15,443 bases of DNA from Candidatus Microgenomates bacterium (GCA_016178125.1 JACOTV010000065.1:1-15443), one strand, 5' to 3'. Counted from the stretch's first letter, positions 6,230-13,336 are shown. The notes: generated by a model from the letters alone, not told the origin. Program-made: numbers and translations.

Positions 6230-6238
6230 TGCTAAAAT
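6230..6238 (+). promoter_or_regulatory. Extended -10 (TGC-TAAAAT) of rarA, leaderless spacing
   Basis: TG-C-TAAAAT is followed by exactly 6 nt and ATG 6245. There is no Shine-Dalgarno sequence. Confidence 0.6.
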
Positions 6239-6244
6239 GATCGC

Positions 6245-7453
6245 ATGAACCTCGCATACCAATTAAGACCCCAAACGCTCGACGACTACGTTGGCCAAGA
6301 AGATCTCGTTGGACGCGGAAAACTCATTAGGCGCATGATCGAATCAGACACGTTGTTTTCAATTATTTTATGGGGTCCCCCAGGAAGTGGCAAAACAACG
6401 CTGGCCTCAATAATTGCACACGAAGCAAACGCCGACTTCCATGTGCTATCTGCGGTTTCGACTGGAAAAGAGGATTTAAACAAAATTGTGAAAACGGCAA
6501 AAGAACAAACCTTGTTTAGCAAAAAAACAATTCTCTTTATCGACGAAATTCACCGCTGGAACAAAGCACAACAAGATGTCCTTCTTCCATACGTCGAATC
6601 AGGATTGATAACGCTTATCGGTGCAACGACCGAAAATCCATCATTCGAAATTAATAGCGCGCTCTTATCTCGGTGCAAGGTATTTGTCCTTAACAGTCTT
6701 TCAGAAGCAGACCTCAACCAAATAATAACAAGAGCATTAACCGACAAGGATCGCGGCATGGGAACTTACGGAAAAACAATCGATAAGCATGTACGAGAGC
6801 TTATGATTCGCTTATCAGGTGGTGACGCGCGCGTTCTTCTCAATGCCGTTGAGATGGCAGTCATTAATTACAAAGAAAAAAAGATCACTGAACAGATCAT
6901 TAAAGATATTTTTCAAACTCGTTCATCGGGGCTCTATGATAAAAAAGCAGAAGAACACTACAATATTATTTCGGCATTCATCAAATCAATTCGCGGAAGC
7001 GACCCCGACGCAGCATTGTACTATTTGTCGCGTATGCTCGAAGGCGGCGAAGACCCCAAGTTCATCGCGCGCCGCATGATCATACTGGCTAGCGAAGACA
7101 TCGGCCTAGCTGACCGTGGCGCGCTCATTCAGGCAAACGCCGGGTTTGAAGCAGTCGATAAAATCGGCATGCCCGAAGCACAGTTAACACTCGCTCATAT
7201 TTGTCTTTATTTGGCGACGGCGCCTAAGTCTCGCGCCGTCGCCAATGCCTTAGGCCGCGCAAAAGCGGCCGTCTACGAACACCCAAACGAACCCGTTCCC
7301 CTCCACCTAAGAAACGCGCCAACAAAACTTATGAAAAATCTTGGCTATTCAAAAGGATATGAGTGGTCCGATAGGCATGTGGGACCCAAAGACAACCGAA
7401 GCTTTTTGCCTGATAAATTAAAAAGCAAAACCTTTTACGACAAACAACCATAA
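6245..7453 (+). CDS. rarA: Replication-associated recombination protein RarA (MgsA, AAA+ ATPase)
   Basis: RarA is a clamp-loader-like AAA+ ATPase that acts at stalled replication forks. Seen here: N-terminal LRPQTLDDYVGQ (7-18), Walker A GPPGSGKTT (44-52), Walker B with DEIH (100-103, followed by RWNKAQQD), sensor 1 GATTENPSF (126-134) and LLSRCKVF. The helical lid has the GGDARVLLN sensor-2 Arg. The C-terminal MgsA-type domain carries GSDPDAALYYLSRMLEGGED, RRMIILASEDIGLAD and YLATAPKSRAV. The 402-residue length is slightly short because the N-terminus begins directly at the family core, as expected from the leaderless ATG. Trp105 replaces the usual Phe after DEIHR. It is co-directional with the ATP-grasp-like gene one nucleotide downstream. 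A GAAC-N4-GTTC palindrome upstream suggests damage-responsive control. Confidence 0.97.
   Translation: MNLAYQLRPQTLDDYVGQEDLVGRGKLIRRMIESDTLFSIILWGPPGSGKTTLASIIAHEANADFHVLSAVSTGKEDLNKIVKTAKEQTLFSKKTILFIDEIHRWNKAQQDVLLPYVESGLITLIGATTENPSFEINSALLSRCKVFVLNSLSEADLNQIITRALTDKDRGMGTYGKTIDKHVRELMIRLSGGDARVLLNAVEMAVINYKEKKITEQIIKDIFQTRSSGLYDKKAEEHYNIISAFIKSIRGSDPDAALYYLSRMLEGGEDPKFIARRMIILASEDIGLADRGALIQANAGFEAVDKIGMPEAQLTLAHICLYLATAPKSRAVANALGRAKAAVYEHPNEPVPLHLRNAPTKLMKNLGYSKGYEWSDRHVGPKDNRSFLPDKLKSKTFYDKQP
7211..7270. repeat. 13-bp perfect inverted repeat (9-nt loop) plus a second hairpin inside rarA
   Basis: TTGGCGACGGCGC (7211-7223) and GCGCCGTCGCCAA (7233-7245) are exact reverse complements around CTAAGTCTC. 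A second hairpin, GGCCGC (7253-7258) with GCGGCC (7265-7270), follows at once. In addition GCCTAAG (7222-7228) is complementary to CTTAGGC (7249-7255), allowing an alternative fold. The region encodes the conserved YLATAPKSRAV motif of RarA. Confidence 0.8.
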
Positions 7454-7454
7454 T

Positions 7455-8717
7455 ATGAGAACCGAACTAGAGGCTTCACTCGGTGACCATAGTATCTATC
7501 ACGCACGCAGGTCCGAGTTTGACACTGGTGAGCGAATCCCGTTTCGCGTTTCACCCCGACCACTCGAGCTATCAGCTTCCCAAAAAAAAGAGCTTGCAGG
7601 AATCGGCGCCGACACCACCGCATATTATATGGCTGTCGATCGATTATATCGCAGCGATGAACGGGTGCGTGATCTCCTAGATACCGGCAAACCCGAAATG
7701 TTCACCGGAGACCACGCAGCACAATATTTATTCATCAGACCCGATCTTATTATCACCCCACAAGGATTCTCTCTTTGTGAAGTCGAGACCTCGCCTTTTG
7801 GGCTGGCACTTGCCGAAGTGCTCAACCACGGATACAGCAGTGTTGGATTCGATACCCTTGTCGACACTGCTACGTTGCCAGAATATGTACACGCCAATAC
7901 ACCAGTTGATGGACGTATTATCTATAGCACTAAGACACAGGCATATGCTGGGCAAATGAGTTTCCTTGCAGAACAGGTGTTTTCAGGACCTGGCAGAAAC
8001 TGGCAGGCATATAGTACAAACGAACCTTGTGATACCGATAGTTCACCTATATACCGCGGGTTTTATTTATCCGAAGCACTTACCGATCCGAATGTACGGC
8101 TATTGCTGGATAATCAGATGCAACAAGGGCAACCGCTTCTCCCGTCCCCCACTCCTCATCTTGAAGAAAAGGCTAATCTTGCTTTCATATGGGATCGCCG
8201 TTTTGATGCGTACTTCAAAAAAGAGCTGGGCCCCGGAGCGGTAACACACTTGCGGCATGTTATTCCCCCCAGCTGGATTGTTGGTCAGGAAGAGTTTTTT
8301 ATGCCCGGACTCCCCGATGGGATTTCGTCATCAGTTGGTCTTGCAACTCTTGCGAAATCAAAACGAGCCTTTGTGCTTAAACACTCAGGTTTTGGTGAGC
8401 ATAGTTCGTGGGCCGAAGGAGTCACCTTTCTTCATGACAAATCTGTTATGAATGCTCAATCAGCATTGATTGATTCGCATCGAGATACAAGCGCTCTTCA
8501 CATCATTCAAGAGTTTAAAAAAGGCATGAAAGTTCCAATGCAATACATCGATCTCGACGGAGCGTACACCGATATGATGGCAAAAGTGAGACTAACTCCC
8601 TACTACTCATTTGTTCCGGGTCAAGAAGGCAAATTGATTGCGGTTAAAGCAACTGGCTGCGAAAACACCGACTTTATTCACGCATCATCTACAAGCATCA
8701 ACACCGCAGTAAGCTAA
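7455..8717 (+). CDS. ATP-grasp-like protein (circularly permuted, glutathionylspermidine-synthase-like), substrate unknown
   Basis: 420 residues with no membrane segment. The segment FIRPDLIITPQGFSLCEVET, followed by SPFGLALAEVL, resembles the RPDF...dG...E-N-x-D-x-P-x-G strand of circularly permuted ATP-grasp proteins. Further on are FIWDRRFDAYFKKELG, AFVLKHSGFGEHSSWAEGV (a Lys and Gly-rich loop as in the ATP-binding part), IIQEFKKGMKVPMQY (with the expected Glu) and a C-terminal strand set ending in GCENTDFIHASSTS. These suggest an ATP-dependent carboxylate-amine ligase or a relative; individual catalytic residues cannot be assigned and the call is tentative. It starts one nucleotide after the rarA stop (TAA-T-ATG), so translation is probably coupled. 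The functional link to rarA is unclear. It converges on the GT2 gene with 12 nt between. Confidence 0.6.
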   Translation: MRTELEASLGDHSIYHARRSEFDTGERIPFRVSPRPLELSASQKKELAGIGADTTAYYMAVDRLYRSDERVRDLLDTGKPEMFTGDHAAQYLFIRPDLIITPQGFSLCEVETSPFGLALAEVLNHGYSSVGFDTLVDTATLPEYVHANTPVDGRIIYSTKTQAYAGQMSFLAEQVFSGPGRNWQAYSTNEPCDTDSSPIYRGFYLSEALTDPNVRLLLDNQMQQGQPLLPSPTPHLEEKANLAFIWDRRFDAYFKKELGPGAVTHLRHVIPPSWIVGQEEFFMPGLPDGISSSVGLATLAKSKRAFVLKHSGFGEHSSWAEGVTFLHDKSVMNAQSALIDSHRDTSALHIIQEFKKGMKVPMQYIDLDGAYTDMMAKVRLTPYYSFVPGQEGKLIAVKATGCENTDFIHASSTSINTAVS

Positions 8718-8729
8718 TCAGTGCATTTA

Positions 8730-9455
8730 TCATTGTTGATGATATTTTATTCTTAGGGCTTCGATATCTTTCTGGTGAGCTTTCATATTGTTTTCCTTAC
8801 CTGAGGTTTTGCTTACGTTATCGGCATGGAATCGGTGTAGGTACAGTGCGCTTGGCACATACACTGCATTATATCCTTTGAGCAAAAATCTAATAACCAT
8901 GTCTAGGTCCTCACATACATCCATGTGTTCGTCAAACCCTCCAACCAAATTGAACAGCTTTTTACTGTACATACTATTCTGCTGAAAAAAATGCTCGCCC
9001 TTGAAAATCGAAGTCAGCATATCGCGGGCTGTTTCAAACTGGTAGCCATAATAATCTTGGTTCGTAAGATACGAAAGCCGCTCATCGACTCTCAGGAAAT
9101 CACCATACACCCATTCCGACTGATGCTTCAGCATTGCTGCAAAGAGAGTAGCTAGTGCATTTTGAAGAAGAATATCGTCGGCATCAAGACAAAATATATA
9201 ATCCGCGTCAGTATTGCCGATTGCCTTATTTCGCGCAGCCGACACACTCAGTGTTTTGTCCGCTTTCAGTTTTTTAAACCGAGCTGATGTATGGCGTGCG
9301 AGAATTGCAGTCGTACCGTCGGTTGATCCGTTATCAATGACCGTATGTTCCACCGAAAAATCTTGTCCTGTGACTGCAGACTCAACTGACTTTATACATT
9401 CGGTAATAAACTGTTCGCCGTTATAAACCGACGTAATAACCGCGATTTTTTTCAT
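8730..9455 (-). CDS. Family 2 glycosyltransferase
   Basis: GT2 enzymes are inverting GT-A transferases that move a sugar from a nucleotide donor, commonly for envelope polysaccharides. Seen here: N-terminal strand and donor loop VITSVYNGEQFITECIKSV (6-24), DNGSTDGT (41-48), the SAARNKAI helix (72-79) and the metal-binding DADD (91-94). The acceptor-side VGGFDEHMDVCEDLDMVIRF supplies the ED catalytic-base pair, and YLHRFHADNVSK follows. The 241-residue length fits a single-domain enzyme without membrane anchor. A TATAGT box sits 6 nt before the ATG, overlapping the last codons of the upstream GNAT gene, whose TAA is only 3 nt from the ATG. The gene may therefore be read both from the GNAT promoter and as its own leaderless message. 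Confidence 0.93.
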   Translation of the reverse strand: MKKIAVITSVYNGEQFITECIKSVESAVTGQDFSVEHTVIDNGSTDGTTAILARHTSARFKKLKADKTLSVSAARNKAIGNTDADYIFCLDADDILLQNALATLFAAMLKHQSEWVYGDFLRVDERLSYLTNQDYYGYQFETARDMLTSIFKGEHFFQQNSMYSKKLFNLVGGFDEHMDVCEDLDMVIRFLLKGYNAVYVPSALYLHRFHADNVSKTSGKENNMKAHQKDIEALRIKYHQQ

Positions 9456-9458
9456 GTA

Positions 9459-9884
9459 TTAACTATAGTCTTCGGGGGGTTTAAGCTGTATCCAAAAGCG
9501 TAACTTTTGCGGCAGACCGTGGCCCTGTTTTATGCGATCTTGTAGAACTCCACCGTTTGCTTTTATGATTTTTATCGCGGCTTCGTTGTTGTCGTTACAA
9601 ATTAGAAGCGCTTTTTCAAGATCCCATTCTTTTGCCTTTGGAATAGCAAGCTGCAGAATTTTCATGCCGTATCCTTTTCTGCGCTTTGAAGGACGGATAT
9701 CAAACCCTATATGCCCCCCTTCTTTTTCAAGAAGTTTATTCAAAATATGGCGAACCGTAACGCGACCGATAAATTCGTCGCCTTCGACAAGCCAATAGGT
9801 AGTTTGCGGGACAAAGTTCATAGGTAAGTGCTTACCTTGTGTCTCAGATATCAACCGCTCAAGATACGAGTCGCCGTTTTTCAC
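9459..9884 (-). CDS. GNAT-family N-acetyltransferase, N-terminus apparently shortened
   Basis: GNAT enzymes transfer an acyl group from acyl-CoA to an amine. Strands TTYWLVEGDEFIGRVTVRH, then GGHIGFDIRP, lead into the CoA pyrophosphate loop SKRRKGYGMKIL (the R/Q-x-x-G-x-G/A motif). ALLICNDNNEAAIKIIKANGG follows, a classical motif-B region. The start is GTG 9882-9884. The upstream frame is closed by a TAG with no ATG or GTG between, so the protein is 141 residues and lacks roughly the first 35-40 residues (beta1/alpha1) that relatives with this core usually have. A TATAAC -10 lies 10 nt before the GTG. It precedes the GT2 gene by 3 nt. The core looks intact; activity of the shortened form is uncertain. 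Confidence 0.85.
   Translation of the reverse strand: MKNGDSYLERLISETQGKHLPMNFVPQTTYWLVEGDEFIGRVTVRHILNKLLEKEGGHIGFDIRPSKRRKGYGMKILQLAIPKAKEWDLEKALLICNDNNEAAIKIIKANGGVLQDRIKQGHGLPQKLRFWIQLKPPEDYS
9462..9467 (-). promoter_or_regulatory. -10 box TATAGT for the GT2 gene, inside the end of the GNAT gene
   Basis: TATAGT on the minus strand is followed by 6 nt (TAATAC) and ATG 9455. The box overlaps the final Tyr and Ser codons of the GNAT gene. The spacing matches the other predicted leaderless promoters here. Confidence 0.4.
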
Positions 9885-9894
9885 GGTAAAAACA

Positions 9895-9902
9895 GTTATA
9901 AT
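9895..9902. promoter_or_regulatory. Overlapping divergent -10 boxes (GNAT leftward, zinc-ribbon rightward)
   Basis: GTTATAAT holds TATAAT on the plus strand (9897-9902) and TATAAC on the minus strand (9895-9900). The two boxes share four bases. The rightward one lies 8 nt before an ATC in the zinc-ribbon frame; the leftward one lies 10 nt before the GNAT GTG. Confidence 0.45.
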
Positions 9903-9910
9903 GAATATCT

Positions 9911-10132
9911 ATCAGATACCCTAGAAAGAAACCCTCAAACCCTTTCACTTGTCCCTTTTGCCAAGTGACAACAAAAATTTCCAGTAAGACCGATATTCAC
10001 TACAGAAACCGGTGGATTAAAGGTTGCAATGACTGTTTTGTACTCTCAATTAGCGAAACTACCGCGCTCTCATTTCAACAAGAAGAATACCGACAAGAAG
10101 AAAACACTGCACAACCATCTCCTGCTGTTTGA
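9911..10132 (+). CDS. Small zinc-ribbon protein with no standard start codon
   Basis: Between the GNAT and GT-C-like genes a frame is open from 9905 (after TGA 9902-9904) to TGA 10130-10132. It has no ATG, GTG or TTG before the first motif. It encodes a basic N-terminus (RYPRKKPSNP), then TCPFCQVTTK, about 20 residues, and KGCNDCFVLSISE, then a Gln/Glu-rich tail. CPFC and CNDC form a four-Cys zinc ribbon of the type seen at the N-terminus of NrdR and in many small ribbon proteins. A consensus TATAAT lies 8 nt before ATC 9911, the same spacing as for the PNPOx-like gene. The ATC is therefore proposed as an unusual leaderless start, giving 73 residues. An ATG at 9901 is in another frame and stops after seven codons, so an indel is the alternative. 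Function unknown. Confidence 0.55.
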   Translation: MRYPRKKPSNPFTCPFCQVTTKISSKTDIHYRNRWIKGCNDCFVLSISETTALSFQQEEYRQEENTAQPSPAV

Positions 10133-10156
10133 GTCAATACTTGCTGCAACAAAAAC

Positions 10157-10165
10157 TGATAGAAT
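10157..10165 (+). promoter_or_regulatory. Extended -10 (TGA-TAGAAT) of the GT-C-like gene
   Basis: TG-A-TAGAAT would start transcription near 10172, giving a leader of about 19 nt before ATG 10191. No Shine-Dalgarno sequence is visible in that leader. It is one of the few starts here not predicted to be leaderless. Confidence 0.4.
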
Positions 10166-10190
10166 AATCTGACACAAATGATGCAGCTGT

Positions 10191-12137
10191 ATGCGTAACA
10201 AAATCTTCTTTTTGATCTATAGCTTTCTTCTCTTTGTAACCGTCGCCGGTGTCTACATGTTGAGCAATATCCAAGATCCTGATATGTGGCTTCATCTTAA
10301 AGCCGGCGAAACGATAGTAAAGCACGGTATCGTATTTCGTGATTTGCTGTCGCAGGCGGGCCCTAGTCGTGAATGGCTTCCCCATGAGTGGCTCTTTCAA
10401 GTACTCTACTACGGATATACCTCACTCTTCGGACTAAGCGCCACTAGTTATTTTGTTGCCGCGTTTGCAACCGCACAAGCGGGAATGCTCACGTATTTGT
10501 TGCGGCGCATATTTAAGCTTTCTGTTCCGGTATGTTTGCTGCTCACCAGCATGTATATGCTGCAGAACTTTAACCTATTCACTCCTCGGCCACAGGTTAT
10601 CACTTTCTCGTTTTTGCTCATAAACCTGTACCTTATCCTTCGATATGTGTTTTATAAAAGCAACCGATTGCTCCTCACGATTCCTATCACCTATGTGTGG
10701 GCAAATATGCATTCCTCGGTAGTACTTAATACAATCCTCTTTGCGCTGTTCACCGTATCATATATCGTCTATGCGCTTGTGCGAAAAAATGCTCAATCAA
10801 GACGAATGGCGCGTATCTTAGCACAAGCCACTGTTGGCAATTTAGTAGTGTCGGTACTCCCCCCACTGCTATTCACTCCATATAAATATGTATTGCTCTT
10901 TTTTAAGTATTATGACTATTCAAAAGCCTTGATCGTTGAATGGAAGCCTCTTACATACTTTATGGGAGATCTTATCTTGTATACGGCTACTGTTTTGCTT
11001 ATTGGTGGACTTAGTATATATGTACTTTTTAAAACAAAAGAGCGCAAAGATATCTACTGGCTTCTGCCGTGTTATGTGTTTATTCTTCTTGGTTACACTG
11101 CGCTTCGGCAAACGTTTATCGGGTATGTCTTCTTGTGGGTAATACTAGGATGGACTCTTTCGCGAACTGTATCCAAACCAACGATTCTCATTAAGACGGT
11201 TGGTGTTTCTGTGGGAGTAGTCATACTCCTCATGCAGGGTTGGTTTTTATATATGCGACTCGGAACTCAACATATCGATTACCCGAGCCGCGCGGCGCAG
11301 TTTGTGAATCAAGCACACATTCAAGGGCACATGTTTAATCAATACACCTATGGTTCATACCTCTCATATTCTCTTGATCCAGAGCATAAAGTATTTATCG
11401 ACACACGTGCAGATGTATATTTATGCTGTGAGATACCCGACTATCTCAAACTCTCTGCTGCTCTGAAAACAAACCCCGTTGCAGCAGATGTTGCACTAAA
11501 TAAATTCATCTCGAAGTATGACCTGGATTTTTTCATACTCAGTATGAGTGATGACATAATCGGCTTACGAACCGCAGCACTTCTAACTCAGAAAAAAAAC
11601 TGGGGACTCGTATTTTGGGACGACACCAGTCAAATCTTCGTAAAGCGTCATAGCGGAAACGACGCTGTTCTTACAGTCTATAATTTCAACGCCGTGAGCC
11701 CCTTGGGGACTACTCCATACAAAGGGACTCAAGCAGATGCCGCCCTTAAGGAATATATCCAAATGAATCATGTTGTGCCATCCGCGGTGAGCCAAAATGC
11801 GATCGGACATATTTACTTTGAGAAGAAAGAATACGATAAAGCAAAAGCCGCATTTCAAGCGGCGCTCGTCATAAGTCCCGATTCACTCGCGCCGCTTTAT
11901 AACATTGCCGAGGTGTATATTCTTGAAAAGAATGCTGACGAAGCCATCGCAACATATGAGCACATACTACGCATTGATCCCCGACAAATGCCCGCCTACG
12001 ACAAATTAGGCCAGTTGTATTTATATGCTCTCAAAGACCCCAGCCGCGCACGAGATTATTGGCAAAATGGCCTCAATCGTTCCCTAACTTCCCAAGATCG
12101 CGAAACCTTTTCTAAACAGTTAGATCTACTTCATTAA
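10191..12137 (+). CDS. Polytopic GT-C-like membrane protein with C-terminal TPR repeats
   Basis: 648 residues. The first half is a multi-helix membrane domain: a signal-anchor-like helix (about 5-25), then around nine or ten further hydrophobic segments up to about residue 365. The first external loop has DPDMWLHLKAGE (29-40), the acidic D-x-D motif typical of GT-C glycosyltransferases that use lipid-linked sugars. WLPHEWLFQ and FTPRPQ are further family signatures. The middle soluble part has the MFNQYTYGSYLSY and KVFIDTRADVY segments seen in such proteins. Three TPRs follow (about 535-564, 565-598, 599-628), probably for protein contacts. Sugar-transfer activity is inferred from fold resemblance. 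The tail overlaps the convergent NUDIX gene by 12 nt. Confidence 0.85.
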   Translation: MRNKIFFLIYSFLLFVTVAGVYMLSNIQDPDMWLHLKAGETIVKHGIVFRDLLSQAGPSREWLPHEWLFQVLYYGYTSLFGLSATSYFVAAFATAQAGMLTYLLRRIFKLSVPVCLLLTSMYMLQNFNLFTPRPQVITFSFLLINLYLILRYVFYKSNRLLLTIPITYVWANMHSSVVLNTILFALFTVSYIVYALVRKNAQSRRMARILAQATVGNLVVSVLPPLLFTPYKYVLLFFKYYDYSKALIVEWKPLTYFMGDLILYTATVLLIGGLSIYVLFKTKERKDIYWLLPCYVFILLGYTALRQTFIGYVFLWVILGWTLSRTVSKPTILIKTVGVSVGVVILLMQGWFLYMRLGTQHIDYPSRAAQFVNQAHIQGHMFNQYTYGSYLSYSLDPEHKVFIDTRADVYLCCEIPDYLKLSAALKTNPVAADVALNKFISKYDLDFFILSMSDDIIGLRTAALLTQKKNWGLVFWDDTSQIFVKRHSGNDAVLTVYNFNAVSPLGTTPYKGTQADAALKEYIQMNHVVPSAVSQNAIGHIYFEKKEYDKAKAAFQAALVISPDSLAPLYNIAEVYILEKNADEAIATYEHILRIDPRQMPAYDKLGQLYLYALKDPSRARDYWQNGLNRSLTSQDRETFSKQLDLLH

Positions 12138-12647
12138 CGTTTTTCCTAATAAGTTTCTTATCCGTTTCATAAATGGCAGCGTATGGCTTTTTTTGTATTG
12201 ATCATATGCCAACTCGATTTGCTTGTATTGATCGTCAATCAAGGGAGGCAGTTTACTCCTCGAAAAAAACCCATAATCAACTACCTCGTGACTTTTCTTA
12301 AACTTCCCCTTCTTGTATGTTCCGGAGTAACAAAAATCAAGTCGAGCACCGTCTGTGTCGTGCTGCGTTTTAATGAGCTTTTCAATATGCACTTTAAAAT
12401 GAGTCTCTTCGTACACTTCTCGTTCGAGTCCTTTTTTAGGGTGCTCGCCGCCTTTTAGAAATCCCCCCGGGAGACTCCAAGGAACGCGCCGATATGAATG
12501 CTTGACCACCAGGACTTCATGATCTGCATTAAATATCACCCCCGTTACTCCAACCAAAAACTCATCATTTACCATTCTCAGTACTCTCATTTGGGTATTT
12601 TTGCTAAGCGCCAAGCGACGCCATAGGGCAAGCAGTAATCGATACAT
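12126..12647 (-). CDS. NUDIX hydrolase (second in window), variant NUDIX box
   Basis: 173 residues. A basic, partly hydrophobic N-terminal helix (MYRLLLALWRRLALSKN) could lie on the membrane. A NUDIX domain follows: VGVTGVIFN, VLVVKHSY, WSLPGG and the box G62-x5-E68-x7-R76-E77-V78-x-E80-E81-T-H83-F84. The metal-binding Glu residues are all present, but the usual Gly of the final x-G-U is His83. A KKSHEVVDYGFFSR segment and a C-terminal basic helix complete it. The substrate cannot be inferred. A TATACT -10 lies 9 nt before the ATG. The C-terminus overlaps the convergent GT-C-like gene by 12 nt. Confidence 0.9.
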   Translation of the reverse strand: MYRLLLALWRRLALSKNTQMRVLRMVNDEFLVGVTGVIFNADHEVLVVKHSYRRVPWSLPGGFLKGGEHPKKGLEREVYEETHFKVHIEKLIKTQHDTDGARLDFCYSGTYKKGKFKKSHEVVDYGFFSRSKLPPLIDDQYKQIELAYDQYKKSHTLPFMKRIRNLLGKTLMK

Positions 12648-12656
12648 AGGTGTTCT

Positions 12657-12662
12657 AGTATA
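12657..12662 (-). promoter_or_regulatory. -10 box TATACT of the second NUDIX gene
   Basis: TATACT (5 of 6 consensus) is followed by 9 nt and ATG 12647, giving a leader of at most about 3 nt. The 73-nt gap from the PH-domain gene holds no clear terminator. Confidence 0.4.
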
Positions 12663-12720
12663 GAATCGTACCGCAGTATTATGAGAATTACGTAAACATG
12701 CAATGAGGCGCAGTTCTTAC

Positions 12721-13335
12721 CTATTCATCTTCCTCTTCAGTCACATGATCTCGTATGATTTTTCGTGAATGATCGGCTGTGGGCATAAGGTGTAAGAGCA
12801 CACGCTCGTATTTAACGGGATTATGAATTTGATACAAAAAATAATCCTTATTCTGAAACCAGTCATGAACCCTGATAGTCCCAAAATTAAAGATTCTTCC
12901 AAAAAAGCCCTGTTCCATTTTGACCGACGTTAAGTGCTCGAGTTTAACCTGCTCGTGACGTTTAATAAAAAATCCTTTTTTATGGCCGACATCGGTACCC
13001 GACAGCTCATAATATTCGTCGTACCATTCGAGGATAATATACCCGGTCAGTAGTGTTTTTAATATCGAAAGAATGACAAAGATATATACGTTAAAAGTAA
13101 CCAGCGGGCTCCCGGTGCCCTGATAATCCTTGATGGCAAACATCACAACGTGAAAAACAATAATGATTGTTGCTGTTATTACTTCAAGCGTTACCAGTTT
13201 GAGAAGCAATAGAAAAATGCTTTGCCTGATATTGATGTGTTTAAAAGAAATGAGAGAGGGATGAGTCTTCTTATCCTCAGACACGATATTCGATATATCT
13301 TGTTCCTTATCCTGATCCTTTATTGAAGATTCCAT
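12721..13335 (-). CDS. Membrane protein with bacterial PH domain (bPH2, YdbS/YdbT-like)
   Basis: 204 residues from ATG 13335. A charged cytoplasmic N-terminus (about 1-38) is followed by two hydrophobic hairpin helices (about 40-68, IRQSIFLLLLKLVTLEV onward, and about 80-104, NVYIFVILSILKTLLTGYI). Then comes a bPH2 domain: YDEYYELSGTDVGHKKGFF, EQVKLEHLTSVKMEQGFFG, RIFNFGTIRVHDW. The pattern of ip-x-x-I-x-x-V-x-x-x-QG-x-x-GR-x-x-x-x-G-T matches PF03703-type domains, which are common membrane-associated modules of unclear function. An in-frame ATG at 13359 would add eight residues but overlaps the SDR gene; ATG 13335 follows its stop by 1 nt (TAA-T-ATG), the same junction as between rarA and its neighbour, and is preferred. 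A GGAGGAG lies 15 nt before it. Confidence 0.85.
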   Translation of the reverse strand: MESSIKDQDKEQDISNIVSEDKKTHPSLISFKHINIRQSIFLLLLKLVTLEVITATIIIVFHVVMFAIKDYQGTGSPLVTFNVYIFVILSILKTLLTGYIILEWYDEYYELSGTDVGHKKGFFIKRHEQVKLEHLTSVKMEQGFFGRIFNFGTIRVHDWFQNKDYFLYQIHNPVKYERVLLHLMPTADHSRKIIRDHVTEEEDE

Positions 13336-13336
13336 A

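Noticed and set aside
7211..7253. H-type pseudoknot in rarA (hairpin loop pairing with the downstream CTTAG)
   Set aside because: The 3-nt connector cannot span a 13-bp stem, so the two pairings are more likely alternatives than a simultaneous pseudoknot.
3334..10132. The zinc ribbon (9911-10132) and the ATP-cone (3334-3550) as two halves of a split nrdR gene
   Set aside because: They are more than 6 kb apart, each has its own promoter, and the ATP-cone is followed by a glycosyltransferase domain. The ribbon's inter-Cys region also does not show the Arg-rich pattern of NrdR.
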